Source of the DNA: Myxococcales bacterium 68-20
Lineage (GTDB): Bacteria > Myxococcota_A > Polyangia > Polyangiales > Polyangiaceae
NCBI GenBank assembly: GCA_001899635.1
Contig: MKVQ01000025.1
Coordinates: 49,719-113,718, forward strand
DNA length: 64,000 nucleotides
Direction: 5' to 3'
Positions 1-8,146 of this stretch are shown one piece after another (the first letter of the stretch is position 1; each line of letters begins with the position of its first letter). Made by a program: the position numbers and the translations under genes. The notes below the pieces were generated by a model. It searched no databases, was not told where the DNA came from, and saw only the letters and a program-made list of their open reading frames with translations.

Positions 1-1456
1 CGCCGGCGGCGCGGAACCCTTCCGACGAATCCACGATGTATGGCGCGGCGCGCTCGGGGAGGACGAGGATGTCGTTCGGACCGAGCTCCGTCGCGAAGAC
101 GTCCTCGAGGTCGCGATTGGCCGGCCACGACGGATTCCACATCACGTAGCTCGCATCGGCCGGGGCCTTCAGAGCAGCACGAGCCGCTGCGAGCGTCGGG
201 AAGCTGATGGGGCCCCTGCCCGAGCTCCCTGCTCCGGAGTCCGTGCCGGGAGCGCCGGAGTCCGTACTGGGGGCGCCGGCGTCGGCGACGGGCACGCTGT
301 CCGGGAACAGCGAAGCCGCGGGAACGATTTGCTTGGGCTGACTCGGCGACGACCACGAGAGCTGCACGACCGCGCCCCCCGTGGCCTCGTAGTATTCGAG
401 CTTGATGGCGTACTTCTGACCAGCCGTGAGCGCGATCGTCCCAAGGTTTTCGACCGCAGCGTGGTTCGTCCAGTTGTCGATCACCTTCTGGCCGTTGACC
501 CAGAGCCGGACGCCGTCGTCACTCCTCGTGTAGAAGGTGTACGTCTGCGAATGAGCCGGAAGGACCTGGCCGGACCAGCGAACGCTGAAGTTGTCCGTAC
601 CCACGCTCGTCCCCGAAGGCGCAGCAGAGCCCCAGTCGAAATTCACGGTCGAATCGGTGCGCGTCGTGGCGAGCGCCTCGAAGCTCTTCCCCGTGTAGTA
701 CTGCGCGAGCAGGCCGGTGCCGACCGGCGCGGGTGTGTCGTACCCGACGGAGAACCGGGGACGGTTGGCCGCCGTCGACACCTCGGACGAATCGAACTCC
801 AGGCCATCCATGTTCGTCGGCGCCTCGAGCACGAAGCCGTGATTCGTCGACGGCGAGGCGACCCAACCTTGCACGACTCGAACGCCGTCGGCGTTCAGCG
901 ATAGCGTGTACTTTCCCACCGTCGTGGGCAGGAGGACGCCGAGGGGAGTCGACCCGTGGTCTGCGCCGCGTGCGCCGCCTGGGCTCCAGGCGCTCCCCGC
1001 TCGCGCCGTGTTCCACGTGACGACGGGCTCGTCCCATGCGCGGTTCAACGCGTAGAGCGTGTACCCCTCGCCCCCGGTCGCGTTGGTCACGTTGATGGTC
1101 AGCGACGCCGACTTGATCGTGCTCGCCTTTGGGATCGCGCTCAGATCGAAGCGCAGCACGGCCGTGGCCGCTTTGCCCGTCCCGGACGGGTAGTCCATGT
1201 CGACGCGCATCGTCGTGTCGCTTCCGACGTTCGTCGTGGGACTCGCCTGCTGCAGGACCGCATCCGTCGTTCCCGCGTAGCTCGTCGAGGGGGCGACGCC
1301 GTCCTGGAAGGACATCGTCGTCGTCAGTGCGTCGGCCTGAGCGAACGCCTCGTCACCGTCTCCGCTCTCGACACCGCAGCCGCCCCACGCCCCCGCAGCG
1401 ATGACCGCCGTTGCGCAGAGGGTGATTCTCGACATCGTTCGACGCCACGCTGTCAT
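1..1456 (-). CDS. Lipoprotein with DNRLRE and PA14 domains, 3' end outside window
   Basis: The reading frame starts at the ATG at 1456 (MTAWRRTMSRITLC) and stays open for 485 codons to the window edge, so the C-terminus is missing. Residues 1 to about 27 form a signal peptide ending GAWGGC, an imperfect lipobox that suggests a lipoprotein. Residues about 45-215 resemble the DNRLRE/CBM96 fold, with the hallmark run AVLRFDLSAIPKAS followed by YTLYALNRAWDEPVVTWNTA. Residues about 225-375 are a PA14 domain (GLLAQYYTGKSFE, YTFYTRSDDGVRLWVNG, YAIKLEYYEATGG). An Asp/Ser/Gly linker (residues about 385-410) leads into a segment I do not recognise, probably the start of the functional domain. Carbohydrate binding at the cell surface is inferred from the domains. 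The sigma factor gene lies upstream on the same strand, 203 bp away. Confidence 0.85.
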   Translation of the reverse strand, partial: MTAWRRTMSRITLCATAVIAAGAWGGCGVESGDGDEAFAQADALTTTMSFQDGVAPSTSYAGTTDAVLQQASPTTNVGSDTTMRVDMDYPSGTGKAATAVLRFDLSAIPKASTIKSASLTINVTNATGGEGYTLYALNRAWDEPVVTWNTARAGSAWSPGGARGADHGSTPLGVLLPTTVGKYTLSLNADGVRVVQGWVASPSTNHGFVLEAPTNMDGLEFDSSEVSTAANRPRFSVGYDTPAPVGTGLLAQYYTGKSFEALATTRTDSTVNFDWGSAAPSGTSVGTDNFSVRWSGQVLPAHSQTYTFYTRSDDGVRLWVNGQKVIDNWTNHAAVENLGTIALTAGQKYAIKLEYYEATGGAVVQLSWSSPSQPKQIVPAASLFPDSVPVADAGAPSTDSGAPGTDSGAGSSGRGPISFPTLAAARAALKAPADASYVMWNPSWPANRDLEDVFATELGPNDILVLPERAAPYIVDSSEGFRAAG

Positions 1457-1627
1457 GCAGATCTCCGTTGAATGAGCACCCGCTCAGCGAAGAGCTCGGG
1501 CAGACGAACGACGCGGCACCGACGTGTGCTCATCGAGACAGTGGCGCGCGTCGACGGAGAGATGCTCGCGCACGCGCTCTCTTGCGCAGCACGCGCAATT
1601 TTGGCCGTAACCGCCCGAATCCAGGCG

Positions 1628-1653
1628 AAAAAAGAGGTACTCCCCGTCAGGGG
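1628..1653 (-). terminator. Possible terminator after the sigma factor gene
   Basis: Just past the sigma-factor stop (1660), the minus strand carries a short stem CCCC-TGAC-GGGG (1653-1642) followed by a run of six T (1633-1628). The T-run sits about eight bases beyond the stem and the stem is only 4 bp, so this is a weak call. The rest of the 203-bp gap should hold the promoter of the downstream lipoprotein; I see no clear promoter boxes. Confidence 0.3.
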
Positions 1654-1659
1654 CCCCCG

Positions 1660-2535
1660 TCAGCCCCGCCGGCGCAACACTTCGCTCAAGTGCACGTCGA
1701 GCTCGCTCTCGACGATGGCTCGCAGGTCGTGAACACTCGTGGTTCCGATCGAGAGGTCCTGTTTCACGTCGTCCAGCAAGCGGCTCCGCAGGGCTTGGAG
1801 CCGGCGCGCCATCGTCGACTCGTGCACGTGATAGATGCGCCCCAAGGCTGCGAGCGACATCCCTTCGATGAAGTACAGACGTAGAAGTGCACGCTCTCGT
1901 TCGTCGAGTGCCTGAAGGGCGCGCTCCAGCGCATCCCCCATCAGCCCGAGCCCCTCGCGCTTGAGGAGAGCGAGCTCGGGCGAGCCGACGCGCGTCGCAG
2001 GACCAACCTGACGAGCGGGATCGGCAGCAGCGCCATCGACCGCCGCCCGGCGCGCTCCGCGGCGCAGCAGGTAGCGCGCCTCGCGGATCGCCGTCACGCG
2101 CAGCCAAGCGCCGAGCGGCGAGCGCCCCGTATACGTGAGGATCGCAGGCTCACGCTCGGGCTCGCGTACCAGGAGCCGCATCCGCAAATTCTGAGCGGCT
2201 TCGTCGATGAGCCCGTCGACGCGACGATGCACCCGGCGTGCGTATTCGATGGCGGGTGACAGGAGCTCCGTGTCGAACGTCGCGATGGCTGCCTCACTTC
2301 CAAGCGCGCACGCGCACGCGAGGTAGAGATCCTCGACGTGCACTGCCGCGAGCGTTGCGGCGACGTCTGCGTCCCTCCCCACATGTCTCGCAAGGTGCGC
2401 GACGAACGCCGACGACTCGATCTCGAGACGTGGCCGAGCCCGACGCGCACGCGCGACCGTCGCCTGGAGCACGGCTTCGCCATCATCGAAGCGAGACCCG
2501 CCGTTCTCGACGAACGTGACCACCATGCTCGCCAT
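1660..2535 (-). CDS. ECF-like sigma-70 family RNA polymerase sigma factor (myxobacterial type)
   Basis: A 291-aa protein. Residues about 70-150 look like sigma region 2 (DTELLSPAIEYARRV, TYTGRSPLGAWLRVTAIREA). Residues about 200-265 form region 4 with a helix-turn-helix (RALLRLYFIEGMSLAALGRI, then HVHESTMARRLQALRS). It should recruit RNA polymerase core to a specific promoter set. The gene is divergent from a Ser/Thr kinase that carries an N-terminal zinc-finger-like motif; sigma factors paired with kinases are known in Myxococcota and Planctomycetes, so the kinase is its likely partner (inference). The ATG at 2535 abuts the first in-frame ATG of the kinase; a second in-frame ATG at 2526 would leave more promoter space. 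Confidence 0.88.
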   Translation of the reverse strand: MASMVVTFVENGGSRFDDGEAVLQATVARARRARPRLEIESSAFVAHLARHVGRDADVAATLAAVHVEDLYLACACALGSEAAIATFDTELLSPAIEYARRVHRRVDGLIDEAAQNLRMRLLVREPEREPAILTYTGRSPLGAWLRVTAIREARYLLRRGARRAAVDGAAADPARQVGPATRVGSPELALLKREGLGLMGDALERALQALDERERALLRLYFIEGMSLAALGRIYHVHESTMARRLQALRSRLLDDVKQDLSIGTTSVHDLRAIVESELDVHLSEVLRRRG

Positions 2536-2557
2536 ATGCTGATTTCTTGCCGTATGG
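2532..2557. promoter_or_regulatory. Inverted repeat between divergent sigma factor and kinase genes
   Basis: Arms CCATATG (2532-2538) and CGTATGG (2551-2557) are complementary at six of seven positions and are separated by 12 bases. The element covers the sigma-factor start codon and both possible kinase start codons (2536 and 2554). Its position suggests an operator for mutual control of the two genes, but no known regulator motif was recognised. Confidence 0.35.
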
Positions 2558-4125
2558 TCGCTACGATCTCAAGCGCATTGGGGACGTGCCTCGACGATCG
2601 TCAGCTGCTCTCGTACGTGCAGGGGGCGCTCGCTCCCGATGAGCGCGAGCAGCTGGATGCACATCTCGGAAGGTGCCCCGCCTGCTGCGAGGTCGTTGCG
2701 GAGACCACGAAGCTCCTCGACGCCGACTCGCTCCCCGCGAGCTCGCTGACGTCCATCGCGAGGACGCCGTTCGAAGAGCCGGCAGAGGCCGACGTACCTG
2801 CGAGCGTGGGCCGGTACCAGCTCTTGTCGATCCTCGGGCGCGGCGGCACGGGCGTCGTCTATGCCGCTCACGATCCAGAGCTCCACCGACGCGTCGCGAT
2901 CAAGCTGCTACGGGGTGACGTGCTCGAGCGGAGCAACGACGACGGCCGAGCGCGGTTGCTGCGCGAGGCACGGGCGATGGCTCGTGTGTCCCATCCGCAC
3001 GTCGTGGTCATCTACGACGTCGGCATCTGGTTGGAGCAGGTCTTCGTCGCGATGGAGCTCGTCGAAGGACGCACGCTGCGTACGGTGCTCGAAGACGAGC
3101 GCATCTCGTGGCGGAGACGCCTCGACTGCGTGATCGAAGCCGGACGGGGCCTCTGCGCCGCTCACGCAGCGGGCCTCGTCCACCGCGATTTCAAACCCGA
3201 AAACGTGCTCGTTGGTGACGATGGCCGCGTACGCGTGACGGACTTCGGCCTGGCGAAACCTGCCCGTGGCGACCGTGGCGAAGACGAGAGCGGGGACACC
3301 GGCTCCAAATCGCCACGCGAGGTTCTCGAGACGGTCACGCTCACCGGGCGCACGACGGGAACCCCCGCGTACATGGCTCCCGAGCAGTTCCTCGACACGA
3401 GCACCGACGCGCGGGTCGATCAGTTTGCGTTCTGTGTGGTGGTCCACGAGGCACTCTTCCGAACGCGTCCCTTCGCCGGTAAGGCGGTCGCCGAGATCGC
3501 GCGCAACGTGCTCGAGACTCGCATCACGGACGTGTCCGGGGCGATGCCTGCCGATCTCCCCGAGGGCGTTCGCGCGGTCATCTTGCGCGGACTTTCGCGT
3601 GATCCGAACGAGCGTTTCCCGAGCCTCGAGCACCTGCTCGCCGAGCTCGAGGCTCTATGCGGCGTGAACGAGGACGCTCGAACGAGCGTCGAGATCGTCG
3701 ACGACCGCGCCATGCAGCACACAAGCGTGTCGGTCGAGAAACCACGAAGACCAGCCCTTCGGCGACGGAGCATCGTCCTGCTGGCCTCGACGACGATCGT
3801 GCTCGGCACGAGCGTGTCGATCGCGTGGCGCTCGATCCGCTCGAGCGAGCCAGCTCCTCCGATCACGTCGCCGCAAGACGATCTCTCGCGAGAGGCGCCC
3901 GCTCGCCGGGACATGAACCGGATGGCCGCCAATGTCCCCGCATCGAGCGCAGTCGCACCACCGGTCTCCGTCGAAGCGAGTCACTCGACCACCGGCAGCG
4001 CAGCGAAGCCCTCCGCCCAACCGAGTGCTCCACGAAGCCACGGCCCGGCGCCCGTCGTGAGGGGCAACACGCGCGCGACCCGGCGCTCGCAACCATTGGG
4101 AGATCGTGTCGAGAATCCGTTCTGA
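2554..4125 (+). CDS. Ser/Thr protein kinase with N-terminal zinc-finger-like motif and one TM helix
   Basis: A 523-aa protein when started at the ATG at 2554; the in-frame ATG at 2536 would place the start directly against the sigma-factor start. Residues about 36-46 carry Hx3Cx2C (HLGRCPAC), the pattern of anti-sigma zinc fingers. A Hanks kinase domain spans about 85-368: glycine loop GRGGTG, lysine in VAIKLL, catalytic loop HRDFKPENV, DFGLAKP, and activation-segment end GTPAYMAPEQ. All key residues are present. A single TM helix (about 406-425) is followed by a Pro/Ser/Ala-rich tail expected outside the inner membrane. It is divergent from the sigma factor and overlaps the TPR gene by 20 bp. 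It probably couples an envelope signal to sigma-factor activity, which is an inference from the fusion and gene order. Confidence 0.93.
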   Translation: MVATISSALGTCLDDRQLLSYVQGALAPDEREQLDAHLGRCPACCEVVAETTKLLDADSLPASSLTSIARTPFEEPAEADVPASVGRYQLLSILGRGGTGVVYAAHDPELHRRVAIKLLRGDVLERSNDDGRARLLREARAMARVSHPHVVVIYDVGIWLEQVFVAMELVEGRTLRTVLEDERISWRRRLDCVIEAGRGLCAAHAAGLVHRDFKPENVLVGDDGRVRVTDFGLAKPARGDRGEDESGDTGSKSPREVLETVTLTGRTTGTPAYMAPEQFLDTSTDARVDQFAFCVVVHEALFRTRPFAGKAVAEIARNVLETRITDVSGAMPADLPEGVRAVILRGLSRDPNERFPSLEHLLAELEALCGVNEDARTSVEIVDDRAMQHTSVSVEKPRRPALRRRSIVLLASTTIVLGTSVSIAWRSIRSSEPAPPITSPQDDLSREAPARRDMNRMAANVPASSAVAPPVSVEASHSTTGSAAKPSAQPSAPRSHGPAPVVRGNTRATRRSQPLGDRVENPF

Positions 4126-4948
4126 GACGCGCGCAGGCATGATCGCGGCGTCTGCCGCCGCGGTCGGCATGCTGATCACCACGGAGGTGCGTGCGGAGCC
4201 TTCGCCGGCGGCCGACGCCAAGGCCCTCTACCGTGAAGGCGCACGACACTACGATGTCGGCGAATACGACCAGGCCGTCGACTACTTTCAACGCGCGTAT
4301 CTCATCACGGGAGCGCCGATGCTCCTCTTGAACATCGGTCAGGCCCACCGTCTGAGCGGCGCATGCGCACTGGCAGCCGCGGCGTACAGGAGATACCTCG
4401 AAAGAGCTGGAGCCTCGGAGCATCGCGATGAGGTCGAGCGGCGGATCGTCGAGATGGACGAATGCGCGGGCGTCCGCACGACGCCTCGAGCGCCCTCGAA
4501 TGAATCGCTCCCTGCGAGGCCCGCTGCCGAGAACCCGAGCGCCGCGCCCTCGGACGACCTTCGCGCCGAAGCCCCCTCGACGAGCTCGTCGTGGCGCACG
4601 CTCGGCTGGGTTGGTCTGGGCGCCGGAGTCACGGGCGCGGCGCTGGGAGCGGTAGGCCTCGGGCTCACGCTCGACGCACAGGCAGGGCTCGATCGTGTGT
4701 GCGCCTCGGATGGGGCGTGCCCTCGCACGGCGGGAAGCCGGCTCGACGCCTACGAGCGCTGGCGCGTGGTCGCCATATCTGGCGCCGCGGTCACCATCGT
4801 CGGCGCCGCGGCGGCGATCGTAGGATTCATGGCGACCCCGTCGAACCAGAAGAGCGCCTCGACCAGGAGCGCGCACGAACGCTCGAGTGATGTGGCGATC
4901 GAACCATGGCTCGACCTCTCGGCGGCAGGGCTCCGCGGAACTTTCTGA
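4106..4948 (+). CDS. Exported TPR-repeat protein with two C-terminal hydrophobic segments
   Basis: A 280-aa protein. The GTG at 4106 is preceded by a good GGGAG Shine-Dalgarno and lies inside the end of the kinase gene, which suggests translational coupling. A signal-peptide-like N-terminus (about 1-30, ending VRAEP) precedes TPR-like helices (about 37-110; ALYREGARHYDVGEYDQAVDY). After a low-complexity linker there are two hydrophobic stretches (about 164-190 and 221-243) with a small loop carrying two cysteines (RVCASDGACPR). The C-terminus ends in an aromatic/Gly pattern (PWLDLSAAGLRGTF) also seen in the PEGA/TPR protein at 8030-9007. Such proteins are common partners of myxobacterial kinases; the function is unknown. 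The stop overlaps the next start (TGATG). Confidence 0.85.
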   Translation: MSRIRSETRAGMIAASAAAVGMLITTEVRAEPSPAADAKALYREGARHYDVGEYDQAVDYFQRAYLITGAPMLLLNIGQAHRLSGACALAAAAYRRYLERAGASEHRDEVERRIVEMDECAGVRTTPRAPSNESLPARPAAENPSAAPSDDLRAEAPSTSSSWRTLGWVGLGAGVTGAALGAVGLGLTLDAQAGLDRVCASDGACPRTAGSRLDAYERWRVVAISGAAVTIVGAAAAIVGFMATPSNQKSASTRSAHERSSDVAIEPWLDLSAAGLRGTF

Positions 4949-6033
4949 TGAAGAGCCGCACGCATCTTGCTCGCGTTGCCGTGACCGCAGTCTTGGTCTT
5001 CGCCATGGGGTGCCGTTCGTACTTCCTGGCGGACGAGCCTTCGGACGCTGGCGGGGGGAATGCGGAGGTAGGAGCCGCGGACGCGAGCGTCACCGCGAAG
5101 GCGCGGAGGATTTACGTCTACGGAGGCTCTCCCGACGGCGTCACGTTGCCGGAGGAGCCCATGGCTCACTACGCGGAGATTCTCCCCGACGGATTGCTTG
5201 GCCCCTGGCGAGCGGCACCCAAGCCGCCCACGTCGATGATCTGGCACTCGTCGGCCCAGGGAAGAGACTTCATCGCCCTTCTGTCGGGGATCGCTCGCCC
5301 GCATGGCGGCAACTTGAAGATCTTCGTCGGCTCGGTCGCCGACGGTGCGGTGACGAGCTTCGTGACGTCGCCGGACCTGTTCCCCAACCCGATCCATCAC
5401 GGCGCATCGCTCATCCGCGGAGACGTGCTCTACGTGATGGGCGGACAGATCGGCGACGACAAGCCTCCCACCGCAGACGTCTGGCGCAGCGCGATCACCG
5501 CCACGACCTTCGCTCCCCCGGTACGTGTCACGCCGTTGCCGGCACCGGTCGCGCGGATGGCGATGGCCGAGGGCGCGGGTTCCGTCTTTCTGGTGGGAGG
5601 CACCGACCAGAACAACGCAAACACGACGAGCATCCTTCGAGCGCGATTCCAAGTCGACGGATCGCTCTCGACCTTCGAAGCGCAGACGCCTCTGCCCTCC
5701 GGGCGGCGATACCTCGCAGCCGCCGTGCATCGAAGCTCACTCCTGGTCGTCGGAGGGCAAGCGGTCGAAGAGATCGACAACGTGCTCACCTGCCCGATCG
5801 ACGCCTCCGGGAACGTGGCGCCATGCGTCGAGACGACCGCCCTTCCGGAGCCACGCTCACGCCATCGCGCGGTCATCCACGATGGGCGGCTCTATGTCGT
5901 GGGAGGACGTACCAAGTCCGGGGGCAAGGATGTCCTCGTCGGCGACCTGAACGACGAAGGCGGGATCGTCGGCTGGCGAAACACGAGCCCGCTCCCCACC
6001 TCTGCGATCTACACGACGCTCTTGTTGCTGTAG
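4948..6033 (+). CDS. Kelch-like repeat lipoprotein
   Basis: A 361-aa protein. The ATG at 4948 overlaps the TPR stop codon (TGATG), so it is the last gene of the kinase/TPR/kelch operon. Residues 1 to about 22 form a lipoprotein signal peptide (VLVFAMGC). Residues about 50-360 contain at least four kelch-like strands with the Gly-Gly doublet (LYVMGGQI, VFLVGGTD, LLVVGGQA, LYVVGGRT), so a beta-propeller is expected. It would be anchored in the envelope and could be the sensory or binding partner of the kinase (inference). The TAG stop at 6031-6033 falls inside the left copy of the direct repeat that flanks the next gene. Confidence 0.85.
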   Translation: MKSRTHLARVAVTAVLVFAMGCRSYFLADEPSDAGGGNAEVGAADASVTAKARRIYVYGGSPDGVTLPEEPMAHYAEILPDGLLGPWRAAPKPPTSMIWHSSAQGRDFIALLSGIARPHGGNLKIFVGSVADGAVTSFVTSPDLFPNPIHHGASLIRGDVLYVMGGQIGDDKPPTADVWRSAITATTFAPPVRVTPLPAPVARMAMAEGAGSVFLVGGTDQNNANTTSILRARFQVDGSLSTFEAQTPLPSGRRYLAAAVHRSSLLVVGGQAVEEIDNVLTCPIDASGNVAPCVETTALPEPRSRHRAVIHDGRLYVVGGRTKSGGKDVLVGDLNDEGGIVGWRNTSPLPTSAIYTTLLLL

Positions 6034-6160
6034 GGCTCGCCGTTCAGAACGTGCCGGCGACGCCGAACGGGCCCGCGATCCAGCGCGGCGACCGCTTCGT
6101 GGACGTCAATCCCGGGTCGCCCTTCGGCGACTCGACGTTCGGGTCGAGCAGCCCGTAGAC
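6027..6160. repeat. Direct repeat, left copy (matches 8008-8146)
   Basis: Shares GCTGTAGGGCTCGC, then a short stretch of different length, then 116 aligned bases (6045-6160 against 8031-8146) that differ at only seven positions (94% identity). Similarity stops abruptly at both ends. The two copies are in the same orientation and bracket the GHL10 glycosidase gene. Confidence 0.95.
6044..6160 (-). pseudogene. Detached 3' fragment of the PEGA/TPR gene
   Basis: On the minus strand this segment encodes 38 residues (VYGLLDPNVESPKGDP to RWIAGPFGVAGTF, then stop) nearly identical to the C-terminus of the exported protein at 8030-9007, with five amino-acid changes. Upstream of residue VYGLL the similarity vanishes, so there is no start, signal peptide or TPR region. 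It is a truncated duplicate without its own promoter. In the 347-bp space between the kelch gene and the glycosidase start, this fragment and the small tandem repeat at 6269-6294 are the only features seen. Confidence 0.85.
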
Positions 6161-6268
6161 CTCCCGCGATCGACACCGGGCCTCTACCAGTGAGATCGCT
6201 TCCCCTGCTGCTCCAATGCCCAGCGTCGTGCACGGAACGCGACGAGAGCGGCGAGCTCGCGAACTCCG

Positions 6269-6294
6269 GATGGGTCTCGCTGATGGGTCTCGCT
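6269..6294. repeat. Tandem 13-bp duplication upstream of the glycosidase gene
   Basis: The 13-mer GATGGGTCTCGCT occurs twice back-to-back (6269-6281 and 6282-6294). It lies about 90 bp before the chosen GTG start of the glycosidase gene. Because 13 is not a multiple of three, the repeat would change frame if this stretch were coding, which supports treating it as non-coding. Confidence 0.8.
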
Positions 6295-6380
6295 CCATTA
6301 CCGGCTTTGACGAACCGCTGCTCGGAGCCCTGACGCGAACGAGACTTGCGGCGAGGGTCGCGCCAGGGCACGGCTACGCG

Positions 6381-7961
6381 GTGCAACGCCTCCGCCGGCT
6401 GATCCCCGTCCTCACTTTCTTCTCGCTCGGGGCCTGCGGCGTGGACGCGGCGAGCACCTCGCCGAGCGACCTGCCCCCGGAGGTTCCGAAGACGCCCGAG
6501 AGCACGCCGACCGAGGACAGGCCCGAGGACAGGCCCGAGCAGGAGCCCGAGACGATCGCTGTCGCACACGAGCGGGAGCTCCGCGCCGCGTGGATCCACT
6601 ACGTCTGGAACGGGGTTTGGCCGAGCCGCTCCGGAATGACGCAGGCGGAGGCCAAAGCCGAGCTCGTCGGGCTCTTCGACGGCCTCGCCGCCGCGCGGAT
6701 GAACGCCGTCTTCCTCCAGGTACGGACCGAGGGCGACGCGCTCTACCCATCGGCGCTCGCGCCCTGGGCACGCTTTCTCACCGGCACGATGGGGCAAGAT
6801 CCGGGCTGGGATCCCCTCGCCTTCGCGATCGACGAGGCGCACGCGCGCGGCATCGAGCTCCACGCCTGGCTCAACCCGTACCGCGCGCTCTCCCAGACCT
6901 CGCTCACGCCGCCCGCTTCGCACGTGACGAAGCGGATGCCTGAGGTGACCGTGCCTTGGGGCACGCAGATCTGGCTCGATCCGGCGGCGCCCGAGGTGCG
7001 CACCGACCTGCAGAACGTCATCGCGGAGCTCCTCGACCGCTACGACGTCGACGGCATCCACTTCGACGACTACTTCTACCCGTACCCGAACGGCAACCTC
7101 ACGTTCGACGACGACAAGCGCTTCAACGCGTACGTGGGGCAAGGAGGCACGCTCGTCCGGACCGCTTGGCGCAGGCAGAACGTGAACACGCTCGTGCGCG
7201 AAGTCTCCGAGCACGTGGCGCAGAAGCGCGCCGACGCGCGCTTCGGCATCAGTCCGTTCGGCATCTACAAGCCCGGCGTGCCCGAGGGTATCCAAGGCCT
7301 CGACGCCTACAACGTCATCGCCTGCGATCCCGTGACCTGGATCGACGAGGGCTGGGTCGACTACCTCGTCCCGCAGCTCTACTGGCCGACGACGCGCGAG
7401 AAGCAGGCGTTTGGCAAGCTCGTGACTTGGTGGGCGTCGCTCGCCAGAGACGGACGCTCCGTGTTCGTTGGGCACGACATCACGAAGATCGGGCAAGACG
7501 AGTGGCCGCTCGAAGAGATCGAGCTCCAGATGCATCTCTCCCGCGCCGAGCGCACGGCGGGAAAAGGCCTCCGCGGGAACGTGTTCTTCACGGCGAGGCC
7601 GCTCGCCAACGACCAGCTCGGCCTCCGCACGTCGCTCACGACGACCTACTGGCAGACCCCCGCCACGACCCCGCCGCTCGCCTCGGCGTTGGCTGCGCGC
7701 GCGAGCGGCGCTCTCCAGGATCCGAGCGCGCCGCGCGTGGTGCAGCGCGGAGCCGAGCTGACGGTCACGCCGGGAGACGACACCCGCGCGCGCGCCTTCG
7801 CGATCTACGACAGAAGCGGCGCCTCTCCTGCCCTCGCCGAGCTCGTGCCTGCGCGCGCGAGCGGTGGAACCGACGTGACGCTCGGGACGGGGCATTGGGC
7901 GATCAGCGTCGTCGACCGGCACGGGCTCGAGTCGCGCGCGGTCGTCGTCGTCGTCCCCTGA
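6381..7961 (+). CDS. GHL10-type (DUF187/YngK-like) glycoside hydrolase lipoprotein
   Basis: A 526-aa protein. I chose the GTG at 6381 because it gives a clean lipoprotein signal peptide (VQRLRRLIPVLTFFSLGAC); earlier in-frame starts (6216, 6270) would add an Arg-rich extension without signal-peptide features. After a Pro/Glu-rich linker, residues about 64-415 match the GHL10 TIM-barrel family: ELRAAWIHYVWNG, NAVFLQVRTEGDALYPS, HAWLNPYRAL, DGIHFDDYFYPYP, GISPFGIYKPG and PQLYWP. Asp residues in the GIHFDDY strand are candidate catalytic acids. The C-terminal ~100 residues look like a beta-sandwich domain. The expected role is hydrolysis of a cell-wall or exopolysaccharide glycan; the substrate is unknown. 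The gene is bracketed by the two direct repeats, as if inserted or separated by a local duplication. Confidence 0.88.
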   Translation: MQRLRRLIPVLTFFSLGACGVDAASTSPSDLPPEVPKTPESTPTEDRPEDRPEQEPETIAVAHERELRAAWIHYVWNGVWPSRSGMTQAEAKAELVGLFDGLAAARMNAVFLQVRTEGDALYPSALAPWARFLTGTMGQDPGWDPLAFAIDEAHARGIELHAWLNPYRALSQTSLTPPASHVTKRMPEVTVPWGTQIWLDPAAPEVRTDLQNVIAELLDRYDVDGIHFDDYFYPYPNGNLTFDDDKRFNAYVGQGGTLVRTAWRRQNVNTLVREVSEHVAQKRADARFGISPFGIYKPGVPEGIQGLDAYNVIACDPVTWIDEGWVDYLVPQLYWPTTREKQAFGKLVTWWASLARDGRSVFVGHDITKIGQDEWPLEEIELQMHLSRAERTAGKGLRGNVFFTARPLANDQLGLRTSLTTTYWQTPATTPPLASALAARASGALQDPSAPRVVQRGAELTVTPGDDTRARAFAIYDRSGASPALAELVPARASGGTDVTLGTGHWAISVVDRHGLESRAVVVVVP

Positions 7962-8007
7962 TGACGACTGCCCGACGGCGAGGCGAGGGCGTGGCGGAGC
8001 TCGAGCT

Positions 8008-8146
8008 GCTGTAGGGCTCGCTTCGCCGCTCAGAACGTGCCGGCGACGCCGAACGGGCCCGCGATCCAGCGCGGCGACTTCTTCGCCGACGTCGATGCCG
8101 GGTCGCCCTTCGGCGACTCGACGTTCGGGTTGAGCAGCCCGTAGAC
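8008..8146. repeat. Direct repeat, right copy (matches 6027-6160)
   Basis: This copy includes the true 3' end and stop of the PEGA/TPR gene. It carries five more bases than the left copy just after GGGCTCGC. The other 116 bases align without gaps to the left copy with seven differences. Confidence 0.95.
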
